Origin: Pseudomonadota bacterium
GTDB taxonomy: Bacteria; Pseudomonadota; Gammaproteobacteria; Steroidobacterales; Woeseiaceae
Reading direction: 5' to 3'
Length of the DNA: 10,633 bases
NCBI GenBank assembly: GCA_022565135.1
Contig: JADFKA010000037.1
Span: 1 to 10,633 of the forward strand
Shown here: piece by piece, positions 1 to 6,366 of the stretch
Numbering within the stretch: position 1 is the stretch's first letter
How the letters are laid out: the number at the start of each line of letters is the position of its first letter
Position numbers and translations under genes: made by a program
Notes under the pieces: generated by a model
What the model was told of the DNA's origin: nothing
The model's input: the letters and a program-made list of their open reading frames with translations, nothing else
Databases searched by the model: none

Positions 1-33
1 TTTCATCCACTCGTCAGCCCGGAGACCGGCTTG
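1..33 (+). promoter_or_regulatory. Cobalamin riboswitch, 3' end of aptamer (B12 box), cut by the window edge
   Basis: The stretch at about 15-32 reads CAGCCCGGAGACCGGCTT, which fits the conserved B12 box of the cobalamin riboswitch family (core AG-Y-C-M-GGAGACC-k-GC). It lies on the same strand as btuB, about 130 nt before its start, which is the usual arrangement. The 5' part of the aptamer is outside the window, so its other conserved blocks cannot be checked. In this family adenosylcobalamin binding lowers expression of the downstream gene, so btuB and the adenosyltransferase gene behind it are inferred to be B12-repressed. Confidence 0.82.
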
Positions 34-149
34 TTGAAGACGCGAACGGCGCGGCGGGTGCAGGTTCGGGCGTGCCATTTCAAGCCGTCCTTCCAATCTT
101 TTCGCTCCGTGACATTCACGAATAACATCGCGTGCGGGCGGCACGCACT
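34..149 (+). promoter_or_regulatory. btuB leader / riboswitch expression platform with alternative hairpins
   Basis: This is the untranslated leader between the B12 box and the btuB ribosome-binding site. A short hairpin with a 6-bp stem is visible (130-135 GCGTGC pairs with 141-146 GCACGC, 5-nt loop), ending 3 nt before the GGAG at 150-153. An earlier copy of GCGTGC at 70-75 could pair with the same 141-146 segment. In addition, CTCC-GTG at 105-111 could pair with CAC-t-GGAG at 146-153, covering the ribosome-binding site. No U-tract typical of an intrinsic terminator is seen, so translational control is the more likely mode. The pairing was done by eye and not by energy calculation. Confidence 0.4.
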
Positions 150-159
150 GGAGATGCAC

Positions 160-1935
160 ATGAAAACTTCCCGACTCGCTGTAGTGGCGATCATCGTTCT
201 TGTCATGGCTCCTGCCACAGGCGCTGATATTACGTCCGGCGACATGATCATAATCACGGCGACGCGCACTGAGATTCCTCTGGCAGATGCAATAGTTCCG
301 GTAACCGTAATCACGCGCGAAGACATTGAGTTGTCGCTTGCGACCGACCTGGCCGAATTGCTTCGCTTTGAGGCCGGCATCGATATCGGACGCAATGGCG
401 GTCCCGGCCAGGCAACGTCGATATTCATGCGTGGTACAGAAAGCAATCACACTCTCGTTCTTATCGATGGTGTACGTATCAATCCCGGCACACTCGGTGG
501 GGCCGCCATCCAGCACATTGCACCGGAAATTATCGAGCGAATAGAAATCGTCAAGGGCGCGCGGTCGGCGCTATTTGGTACCGACGCGATCGGTGGAGTA
601 ATCAATATTATTACTCGCAGAGCGCGCGACGCATACCTCGAAGGTAGCCTTGGGACCGGCAGCTTCGATACTCAGTCCGGCTACGTTTCGGGCGGAGACC
701 ATGGGGACGATGGTGAGTTCGGCATTACGCTGAGCTGGCAGTCAACCGATGGTTATGCGCCACGGACAGATTCCAGCATTGAGCGTGGCTACGACAATAT
801 ATCGGCCAACCTCTATGCATCCAGGCACATTGGCAATAGCGACATCAGTATTCGGCACTGGCAGAGCAAAGGTAATGTCAAGTACCTCGATTTCTTTTTG
901 ACGCCTGTCGACCAGGACTATGACAACGCAACATCAGCTTTGGCGGTGATTTCGAAACTGTCTGATCGCGGCACCAGCAAAATCATCGTGTCATTCATGC
1001 AGGACCAGATCGCTCAAAATCAGGGCGACGATTTCGTCAAATCGGAACGTCTGAGCATCGACTGGCAATACAGTCACGCGTTCAAGGACCATACGGTGAC
1101 CGGCGGTCTGTTCGCCATCGATGAGACTGCATCGACACTCTCATTCGGCTCGGGATTCGAAGAAGATACCGACGTTCGCGCCGTATTCCTGCAGGATCAA
1201 TGGTTCGGCAACCGCCACCGCGCCTTTGTCGCGCTGCGACTGACGGATCACGAGACTTTTGGCAAGCACACGACCTGGAATGCCGAGTACGCCTATGAGC
1301 TCAACGATGACTGGACTCTCAATGTGGGCGTCGGGCACGCGTTTCGGGCTCCCGATGCGACGGATCGATTTGGTTTCGGCGGCAATCCAAATCTGCAGCC
1401 CGAGCTGGCCAACGACGCTCAGCTAGGAATTCGTTACTCGCCAGGTACGCGGCACAGCCTCGAATTTGAACTGTATAGCAACGATATCGAGGACCTGATT
1501 GAGTTCAATTTGCAGACGTTTGAATTGCAGAACATCGATTCAGCAGAAATACGTGGTGCACAGCTGGGGTACGAGTACCGGGGCGAGGGATTTGTCGTGC
1601 GTGCCGATCTTTTAAGACAAAAAGCCGACAACGCCTCGACTGGCGAGCGACTTCTGCGTCGCGCAGAGGAGATCATCACGCTCTCGTACACACAAGATAT
1701 TGGTCAGCACCGACTCGGTGTCTCTGTGATTGCCAGTGGCGACCGCGAAGACTTCGGCGGCATTCCTCTGGCGGGCTATGTGCTGGCCAACCTGACCGGC
1801 CTGATCCGTATCAACGACGACTGGAGCCTGAACGCCCGTATCGAAAACCTGCTCGACACCGAGTACGAAACCGCGGCTAACTTCCGCATGCAAGAGCACA
1901 GCGGATTTATCGAGTTAAAATACCGCTGGGACTAG
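160..1935 (+). CDS. btuB: TonB-dependent vitamin B12 receptor, BtuB-like
   Basis: This outer-membrane beta-barrel receptor imports cobalamin into the periplasm using TonB energy. The start is placed at ATG 160 because GGAG lies at 150-153 with 6-nt spacing; the reading frame is open further upstream but that part is leader RNA. The 591-residue product begins with a signal peptide (MKTSRLAVVAIIVLVMAPATGA, cleavage near residue 22). A TonB box follows (DMIIITATR, about 28-36), then a plug domain to about residue 155 containing SIFMRGT, LVLIDGVRIN, RSALFGTDAIGGVINII. The rest is the 22-stranded-type barrel, with the motif GGNPNLQPE around the middle and ENLLDTEYET near the C-terminus. These segments match E. 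coli BtuB closely, and the length is close to its 614 residues. The final residues are YRWD rather than ending exactly on an aromatic residue. The riboswitch upstream and the adenosyltransferase downstream support cobalamin as substrate. Confidence 0.9.
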   Translation: MKTSRLAVVAIIVLVMAPATGADITSGDMIIITATRTEIPLADAIVPVTVITREDIELSLATDLAELLRFEAGIDIGRNGGPGQATSIFMRGTESNHTLVLIDGVRINPGTLGGAAIQHIAPEIIERIEIVKGARSALFGTDAIGGVINIITRRARDAYLEGSLGTGSFDTQSGYVSGGDHGDDGEFGITLSWQSTDGYAPRTDSSIERGYDNISANLYASRHIGNSDISIRHWQSKGNVKYLDFFLTPVDQDYDNATSALAVISKLSDRGTSKIIVSFMQDQIAQNQGDDFVKSERLSIDWQYSHAFKDHTVTGGLFAIDETASTLSFGSGFEEDTDVRAVFLQDQWFGNRHRAFVALRLTDHETFGKHTTWNAEYAYELNDDWTLNVGVGHAFRAPDATDRFGFGGNPNLQPELANDAQLGIRYSPGTRHSLEFELYSNDIEDLIEFNLQTFELQNIDSAEIRGAQLGYEYRGEGFVVRADLLRQKADNASTGERLLRRAEEIITLSYTQDIGQHRLGVSVIASGDREDFGGIPLAGYVLANLTGLIRINDDWSLNARIENLLDTEYETAANFRMQEHSGFIELKYRWD

Positions 1936-1948
1936 CTGGCGACACTGT

Positions 1949-2497
1949 ATGGGCAAGCGACTCAGCAAAATTTATACGCGCACTGGTGACGACGGCACGA
2001 CCGGCCTTGGTGACGGCACTCGTGTCGCCAAAGACAGCGTACGTGTCGACGCCTACGGCACAGTTGACGAAGCCAATAGCGCGATTGGGGTAACACTCGC
2101 CTGCGCATCAGTACCGCAGTTCATCGCGGACATTTTGACCGAGGTGCAACACGACTTGTTCGAGCTTGGCGGCGAACTTTGTATTCCCGGGCACAGCGCG
2201 GTTACTGATCAATATGTCGAACGTCTCGAGTCTGAGCTCGATGGGCTAAACAAGGACCTTCCTGCACTCGAAGAATTTATCTTGCCAGGTGGCGGCCAGG
2301 CGGCGGCCGCATGCCACCTGGCCAGAACCATCGTTCGCCGGGCCGAACGGCGTGTTACGACGCTCACGGCAGTCGAGACCGTGCGCCCCGAAGTCATCCG
2401 CTATCTGAACCGCTTGTCCGACCTGCTATTCGTCATCGCTCGTGTGCTCGCCAGGGCCGAGAATGGCCAGGAGGTGCTCTGGAAAAGGGATCGTTAG
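1949..2497 (+). CDS. pduO: PduO-type cob(I)alamin adenosyltransferase
   Basis: This cytoplasmic enzyme transfers the 5'-deoxyadenosyl group of ATP to cob(I)alamin, giving adenosylcobalamin (EC 2.5.1.17). The 182-residue protein shows the family's N-terminal ATP-binding segment (IYTRTGDDGTTGLGDGTRV, residues 8-26) and YGTVDEANSAIG at 36-47. ILPGG follows at 111-115, then the arginine-rich helix RTIVRRAERR (126-135) and NRLSDLLFVIAR (154-165), ending in the usual VLWKR. Length is normal for the single-domain family. ATG 1949 lies 13 nt after the btuB stop with only a weak ribosome-binding site, so it is probably co-transcribed and translationally linked with btuB under the riboswitch. Its last 72 bp are also read, on the other strand, by the GNAT gene. 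The symbol refers to the family (also called cobO-analogue, EutT/MMAB-like); there is no propanediol operon here. Confidence 0.9.
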   Translation: MGKRLSKIYTRTGDDGTTGLGDGTRVAKDSVRVDAYGTVDEANSAIGVTLACASVPQFIADILTEVQHDLFELGGELCIPGHSAVTDQYVERLESELDGLNKDLPALEEFILPGGGQAAAACHLARTIVRRAERRVTTLTAVETVRPEVIRYLNRLSDLLFVIARVLARAENGQEVLWKRDR

Positions 2498-2938
2498 CAG
2501 GCGTTTACGCATCAAAACCGCGTCGCCCGGACACAGTCTGGAGAATTCGTCAGTGCGGCGAATCGCCTCCGGCGCAGCATCACGTTCGCAATCAACGTAG
2601 TCGAGCCGGGAGAAGAACGGGTCTGCATCAATCGTCAGCAACCAAAATTCGACAATGCCTGAGCGGGCGGCTTTCGATTCGAGTGCGTGTACGAGCCGGC
2701 GGCCGATTCCCGCGCTGCGATAATCGCTATCCACAACGAGTGAACGCAACAGGCCAACGTTGCCGAAATTCTCCAGCCCTATCATTCCGACCCGAACATC
2801 TGCACTTATCGCGACCAGGAATTGACGCATGTGTGCCGCCGTCAGATCTTCGCTCGGCAGGCCCGCATCGCGCAGCCATGCCTGTACTTCGTCCAGGTCA
2901 CGCGCAGTAGCGCGACGAAGGTTGATTGCAACGCTCAA
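2426..2938 (-). CDS. GNAT-family N-acetyltransferase (ArsN2-like)
   Basis: The 170-residue protein carries the GNAT acetyl-CoA-binding motif A: LRSLVVDSDYRSAGIGRRLV at 64-83, with the R-x-x-G-x-G loop at 74-79. It also has FFSRLDY at 108-114 and a tail APEAIRRTDEFSRLCPGDAVLMRK (122-145). That last segment is typical of small acetyltransferases annotated as arsenic-resistance ArsN2, but no ars gene is present, so the substrate is unknown. The start is taken as TTG 2938, whose TTGA overlaps the btuF stop. An in-frame stop lies just upstream, and no ATG or GTG precedes the conserved region. It is the last gene of the ampD-ampE-btuF operon. Residues 147-170 lie past the usual end of the family and are encoded antisense to the adenosyltransferase gene. 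Confidence 0.78.
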   Translation of the reverse strand: MSVAINLRRATARDLDEVQAWLRDAGLPSEDLTAAHMRQFLVAISADVRVGMIGLENFGNVGLLRSLVVDSDYRSAGIGRRLVHALESKAARSGIVEFWLLTIDADPFFSRLDYVDCERDAAPEAIRRTDEFSRLCPGDAVLMRKRLLTIPFPEHLLAILGPGEHTSDDE

Positions 2939-3813
2939 CGCGCCGTATCAATTGCCGACTTGCGACTGACCCGCGCCTGTTGCAAGGCACGGCAAACCGA
3001 TTCGCCGGCGATCAGCAATCGCGGCGTCGCGCGGCCGATTTCATCGGCTGGCATCAAGAATCGATTCCGCATGCGATTCGCCGCGATATTCGGCCATCGA
3101 TCCCATTCGGAAAATGCCTCGTTGCCCGCTTCGTCACTGGCAAGCATCACCTCGGGATCGCGCTCTATCACGGCCTCAACCGCGATCGCCGGCGCGAGTT
3201 CGTTGAGATCATCGAAGATATTCCGGCCACCACACAGCTCAATCAGTTCGCTGACGAAATGCGATCCATTGATCGTATACAACGGACGTTGGGAAACCTG
3301 GTAGAACACGCGCAGCAACGGTTCTCCGGCAAAACGCAGTTCGAGCGCCTTGAGTCCATCGACATAATCAGCCGCCGCCCGGCCCGCTTCTTGCTCGTGC
3401 CCGGTCAATTCACCAATACGAATCAGTGCGGCGGCAACATCATCAAGACTTCGGGTACGCAGCACTTCCACGTGGTATCCGATTCGCCTGAGTTCGTCGA
3501 CGACACGTGCCGGGGTTCCGCTTTGCCAGGCGAACAAGGCATCCGGATCGAGCAGTGCAAGCTGCTCCTGATCGACCGAAAACGCATCCCCGATAATCGG
3601 CAATTCGCGTACTGCGAGTGGAAAATCTGAGTAAGCGCTGACGCCGACCAGCGCGTCGCCAGCACCGGCGGCAAACATCAGCTCGGTCAGGTTCGGTGCA
3701 AGGGTGACGACGCGCGAATACGTCGACAGCGTTGTCGCAGGCTCAGGCGGTTGTGAACATCCAAGCAGGGCTGACAGCGCAATTGTCAGGCCACAGCAAC
3801 CCGTAAGTCTCAC
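2935..3813 (-). CDS. btuF: BtuF-like cobalamin-binding lipoprotein of an ABC importer
   Basis: This is a class III (helical-backbone) substrate-binding protein, which would hand B12 from BtuB to a BtuCD permease; no permease gene is in the window. The start is set at GTG 3813, which forms a GTGA overlap with the ampE stop. It gives a clean lipoprotein signal, MRLTGCCGLTIALSALLGC, with the lipobox LLGC and lipidated Cys19. A longer reading from ATG 3858 would run 49 nt into ampE and bury the signal. The 292-residue product follows E. coli BtuF along its length: RVVTLAPNLTELMFAAGAGDALVGVSAYSDFP-like N-lobe (34-65), DALFAWQSGTPARVVDEL (91-108), LCGGRNIFDDL in the C-lobe, and ATPRLLIAGESVCRAL near the end. 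A haem or siderophore binder is an alternative in this fold, but the BtuF match and the nearby btuB favour cobalamin. Confidence 0.85.
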   Translation of the reverse strand: MRLTGCCGLTIALSALLGCSQPPEPATTLSTYSRVVTLAPNLTELMFAAGAGDALVGVSAYSDFPLAVRELPIIGDAFSVDQEQLALLDPDALFAWQSGTPARVVDELRRIGYHVEVLRTRSLDDVAAALIRIGELTGHEQEAGRAAADYVDGLKALELRFAGEPLLRVFYQVSQRPLYTINGSHFVSELIELCGGRNIFDDLNELAPAIAVEAVIERDPEVMLASDEAGNEAFSEWDRWPNIAANRMRNRFLMPADEIGRATPRLLIAGESVCRALQQARVSRKSAIDTAR

Positions 3814-4721
3814 CGAGTCCAGCCGTACAGGGTCATCGCCGCAATAATCACTGCCCATATCAGCAACAGGCGAAATACCATTCGATTTGCGGCTGTCGCA
3901 CCACGCACGCCCCGTTTCATCAGGTCCTCGCCCTCCTCGTCGACGAGAGCGAGTGCACTGACGCCGACTCTCGCAAGCAGGTTCTCGTTGTACTCCGATG
4001 TGGTCGCATCTTGTTGTTCACTCGGCGCACGCCAGGCTCCAATCGCGGCATCAAAGTTTCCCGCCGCCGCGTAACCGATTGCAGTAAGTCGCGCCGGGAT
4101 CCAGGCAAGCCAGCCGTGTATCATGACGGCCGCATCGCGAACACGGGACGCCGTGCCGTCCGTTTCTTCATCGCGCGTTGCGCTGAAAACAGCACGACGA
4201 CGAATCAAGTCCGTGACGCGATAAGCCCATGCACCCAACGGGCCAAGCAAGACAAACCAGAATATGACGGCAAACAGACGATTATTGGCCTGTATACAAA
4301 CGGCCTCTTCAACCTTGTGAATACGTTCAAGGTCCGCGTCAGGCACATCACTCTCGACTATGGACTTTGCCGTTTGCTGAATCCGTGCTTCGTCGCCTTC
4401 CTCCAGGGACCTGCAATATTCGTCGACATCTTCGCCGATGTCTTGCGGGCCGAGTGAGAAAAACAGCAGCAGGATCGCGAACGCCATGTAGGGCAGTCCA
4501 GCCAGCTTGTCGCCGAGAGCGAGCGACGTCGCCGCGACCGGTGATACGAGCAGTAGAGCTAGCAGGACGACGGGGATCAGCGCCGGCCACGTCGCCAGCC
4601 GCTGCGCGTGCCCAAAACCGGCGTCAATCAGCCGATCGAGCCATCGCAGCCGGCGCAGGTGGAATAACCTGGTCGCCAATCGTTCGACGACGAGGCCCAA
4701 TAGCAATGCAATCAGGTTCAT
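3810..4721 (-). CDS. ampE: AmpE-like inner-membrane protein
   Basis: AmpE is an integral inner-membrane protein encoded with AmpD and linked to beta-lactamase induction and cell-wall signalling; its biochemical activity is not settled. The 303-residue protein starts MNLIALLLGLVVERL, as AmpE does, and shows hydrophobic segments at about 47-65, 77-92, 148-168 and 281-300. Between them lies a charged cytoplasmic stretch (about 92-145). Toward the C-terminus, WLAWIPARLTAIGYAAAGNFDAAIGAW corresponds to the conserved WVPVRLAGVVYALIG-type block of E. coli AmpE, and the end LYGWTR resembles its IYGALV. E. coli AmpE has 284 residues, so this one is slightly long. The start overlaps the ampD stop by 4 nt (ATGA), and its own stop overlaps the btuF start (GTGA), implying coupled translation. 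Confidence 0.85.
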   Translation of the reverse strand: MNLIALLLGLVVERLATRLFHLRRLRWLDRLIDAGFGHAQRLATWPALIPVVLLALLLVSPVAATSLALGDKLAGLPYMAFAILLLFFSLGPQDIGEDVDEYCRSLEEGDEARIQQTAKSIVESDVPDADLERIHKVEEAVCIQANNRLFAVIFWFVLLGPLGAWAYRVTDLIRRRAVFSATRDEETDGTASRVRDAAVMIHGWLAWIPARLTAIGYAAAGNFDAAIGAWRAPSEQQDATTSEYNENLLARVGVSALALVDEEGEDLMKRGVRGATAANRMVFRLLLIWAVIIAAMTLYGWTR

Positions 4722-5311
4722 TGCGAGTCAGAATTTTCCCGTGATTGTTCGTGGCTCAGCCCATCATACAATCGAAGCCAATCGAAAGCAGGGCCGGGAT
4801 CGGTTTTTCGTCCCGGAGCAATGTCCGAGTGCGCCACAATCCTGCGCGTCGAGAGCGTAGAATACGCATGCAACAATGCTGCGACGCTTGCAATAAGGCA
4901 TTCATATTGGCGATCGTCGTAAGGCGTATCGTCATTGCCCTCGAGTTCAATGCCTATCGAAAAATCGTTGCAGCATGTGCGGTCACGAAACGCTGACGCA
5001 CCAGCGTGCCATGCACTACGAGTAAACGGAACGAACTGGATCAATTCACCACACCGACGAATCAGCAGGTGCGGCGACACTTTGAGGCTCCGAATCTCAT
5101 CAAAGTACGCATGGCTGTCCCAGTCGAGACAATTCATAAAAAACTGCTCGATCTCTGGGCCGCCGAATTCGCCGGGCGGCAGACTGATTCCATGCATAAC
5201 GATCAGTTCCGGTACCGCGCCCGCGGGCCGCTCGTCCTGATTCGGACTCGGACACTGTCGGGCCGGCAGAATAAGCCCGTTATTATATGCGACATTGAAT
5301 GATGTACCCAT
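4718..5311 (-). CDS. ampD: 1,6-anhydro-N-acetylmuramyl-L-alanine amidase AmpD
   Basis: AmpD is a cytoplasmic zinc amidase that removes the stem peptide from anhydro-muropeptides during murein recycling. By clearing these inducers it keeps AmpR-controlled beta-lactamase genes off where those exist. The start is placed at ATG 5311, preceded by AGGTGGGG (5321-5328, 9-nt spacing). This gives 197 residues aligned with the E. coli N-terminus; the longer reading would begin at a TTG at 5371. Visible signatures are VMHGISLPPGEFGG (39-51, zinc ligand His40), RRCGELIQFVPF, AWHAG, CNDFSIGIELEG (114-125, acidic residue of the active site), and AHSDIAPGRKTDPGPAFDW (160-178). The last contains the other two expected zinc ligands, His161 and Asp171, and the catalytic Lys169. 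All family catalytic residues are present, and no signal peptide is seen. It is the first gene of a four-gene operon. Confidence 0.93.
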   Translation of the reverse strand: MGTSFNVAYNNGLILPARQCPSPNQDERPAGAVPELIVMHGISLPPGEFGGPEIEQFFMNCLDWDSHAYFDEIRSLKVSPHLLIRRCGELIQFVPFTRSAWHAGASAFRDRTCCNDFSIGIELEGNDDTPYDDRQYECLIASVAALLHAYSTLSTRRIVAHSDIAPGRKTDPGPAFDWLRLYDGLSHEQSRENSDSQ

Positions 5312-5320
5312 CGATGGTTG

Positions 5321-5328
5321 CCCCACCT
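5321..5328 (-). promoter_or_regulatory. Ribosome-binding site deciding the ampD start
   Basis: On the minus strand this reads AGGTGGGG, 9 nt before ATG 5311. It favours that start over the in-frame TTG at 5371, which would add 20 residues with no counterpart in AmpD proteins. Confidence 0.6.
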
Positions 5329-5341
5329 GCCAGGAAAGACG

Positions 5342-5372
5342 ATAGTCAGGGTTGCAGGCGTTGACTGTCAAC
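5342..5372. promoter_or_regulatory. Candidate ampD promoter and 13-bp palindrome between ampD and rsmE
   Basis: The 87-bp gap between the divergent ampD and rsmE genes holds a perfect palindrome GTTGACTGTCAAC (5360-5372). Read on the minus strand, it contains a consensus -35 hexamer TTGACA (5371-5366), followed after 18 nt by GACTAT (5347-5342), a poor -10. If this promoter is real, the palindrome overlaps its -35 and could be an operator. No convincing rsmE promoter was found on the plus strand. This rests on eye inspection of a short site only. Confidence 0.3.
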
Positions 5373-5398
5373 GACCTTTGACCCGTCAGGCAACAACG

Positions 5399-6139
5399 AT
5401 GCGCCTATCACGATTGTTTGTCAGTGGCGACCTACGCCCTGATCTGCAGTTGGACCTAAACGAGGACCAGACGCACTACATCGGTCGCGTGCTGAGATTA
5501 CGTGCCGGTGATTCCCTTGCTGTTTTCAATGGCGACAAGGGCGAATTCAGCGCGACGGTTGCAAGCATTGCAAAGACTTCGGCAGTCATCAAGCTTCACG
5601 ATCGCAGCGAGACCACGACCGAATCGCCGCTCAAAGTACACCTCGTACAAGGCGTTTCACGGGGCGAACGCATGGATTTCGTCGTGCAAAAGGCAACTGA
5701 ACTCGGTGTAAAGCGCATCTCTCCGGTATTAACCGAACACGGTGTCGTCAAACTCGATGCGAGCCGGGCGACAAGGCGCCGGGATCATTGGCAAAAGATT
5801 GCCGAGAGCGCCTGCGAACAGTCGGGGCGAATCCGGCCGCCGTTAATCGATACACCGATGCCGCTGAAGTCCTGGTTGGAGACCAGAACCGAAGCTGCAG
5901 ATACTGACTTGATCCTGCAGCCCGGCGCCGCAACTCCATTGACATCGGTGCAAAAGCCCCAGAACAAGGTCTGCATTCTGATCGGCCCGGAAGGTGGGTT
6001 CAGCGACAAAGAAATTGCAGACGCCGCAATCGCGGGATTCGTGTCAGTTTCTTTAGGACCGCGGATACTGCGGACTGAATCGGCCGCCATCGCGTCAATC
6101 GCAATCGTGCAGTCATTATGGGGAGACCTGGCACTTTGA
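5399..6139 (+). CDS. rsmE: 16S rRNA (uracil(1498)-N(3))-methyltransferase RsmE
   Basis: RsmE methylates N3 of U1498 in helix 44 of 16S rRNA using S-adenosylmethionine. The 246-residue product begins MRLSRLFVSGDL at ATG 5399, with CAGG 8 nt upstream; E. coli RsmE is 243 residues and starts equivalently. An N-terminal PUA-like part (1-70, with DQTHYIGRVLRLRAGD) is followed by the SPOUT knot domain. There VQKATELGVKRISPVLTEH (96-114), WQKIAESACEQSGR (131-144), LIGPEGGFSDKE (194-205) and SLGPRILRTESAAIASI (218-234) form the conserved AdoMet-binding trefoil knot. The frame is open farther upstream but shows no family match there. It is divergent from ampD, and its stop lies 8 nt before the palindromic element. 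Confidence 0.94.
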   Translation: MRLSRLFVSGDLRPDLQLDLNEDQTHYIGRVLRLRAGDSLAVFNGDKGEFSATVASIAKTSAVIKLHDRSETTTESPLKVHLVQGVSRGERMDFVVQKATELGVKRISPVLTEHGVVKLDASRATRRRDHWQKIAESACEQSGRIRPPLIDTPMPLKSWLETRTEAADTDLILQPGAATPLTSVQKPQNKVCILIGPEGGFSDKEIADAAIAGFVSVSLGPRILRTESAAIASIAIVQSLWGDLAL

Positions 6140-6147
6140 CAGAATGT

Positions 6148-6168
6148 TAGGAGTCTGCGCGGTAGAAA
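6148..6168 (+). repeat. Left terminal inverted repeat of the palindromic element
   Basis: This 21-nt arm is a perfect reverse complement of 6367-6387. If the outer TA is a target duplication, the true repeat is the 19 nt starting GGAGTCTGCG. Confidence 0.9.
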
Positions 6169-6243
6169 TATCCGTAGCGAGAAAGTGTCATAGCGAGGAC
6201 AGTTATTCGATCTTTTGAGGCACATAGTGGGATTACGTAACGA

Positions 6244-6315
6244 CAAATCGGCAGGATTGCCGATTTGCACGACCGAAGGTCGCCTCTTCGAGGTGCAGCA
6301 CAGGGATGTGCTGCA
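6244..6315. repeat. Four tandem hairpins at the core of the palindromic element
   Basis: Four adjacent perfect stems were read directly. The first is 6244-6253 with 6258-6267 (10 bp, loop GGAT). The second is 6270-6274 with 6278-6282 (5 bp, loop GAA). The third is 6283-6286 with 6290-6293 (4 bp, loop TTC). The fourth is 6294-6302 with 6307-6315 (9 bp, loop GGGA). The last three abut with no spacer. Closed by the long outer stem, the whole would fold as a multi-branched structure like an enlarged cloverleaf. Confidence 0.85.
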
Positions 6316-6366
6316 TGAAAAAGATCGGAAAAATGGACCGCTGTGACGCTTTCGTAGTAGGAATAC

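Noticed and set aside
3..446. Open frame of 147 codons on the minus strand opposite the riboswitch and btuB start
   Set aside because: It lies opposite a strongly recognised gene and leader, its translation has no recognisable domain, and its composition is that of an antisense shadow.
2311..3304. Plus-strand open frames (199 and 160 codons) past the adenosyltransferase stop
   Set aside because: They are opposite the GNAT and btuF genes, rich in Arg, Pro and Ser, and lack family motifs; the minus-strand genes explain this DNA fully.
2926..3630. Plus-strand open frame of 234 codons opposite btuF
   Set aside because: BtuF on the other strand matches the family from signal peptide to C-terminus; the plus reading has no domain and no ribosome-binding site.
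3814..3858. Longer btuF start at ATG 3858
   Set aside because: It would overlap ampE by 49 nt and place 15 charged residues before the lipoprotein signal; GTG 3813 gives the normal signal and a 4-nt overlap.
5312..5371. Longer ampD start at TTG 5371
   Set aside because: The extra 20 residues have no counterpart in AmpD, and they would consume the candidate promoter; ATG 5311 has a good ribosome-binding site.
6244..6315. CRISPR-like or attC-like array in the central hairpins
   Set aside because: The stems differ in sequence and length, there are no equal spacers, and there is no integrase or cas gene nearby; the outer inverted repeats point to a single transposon-like element.
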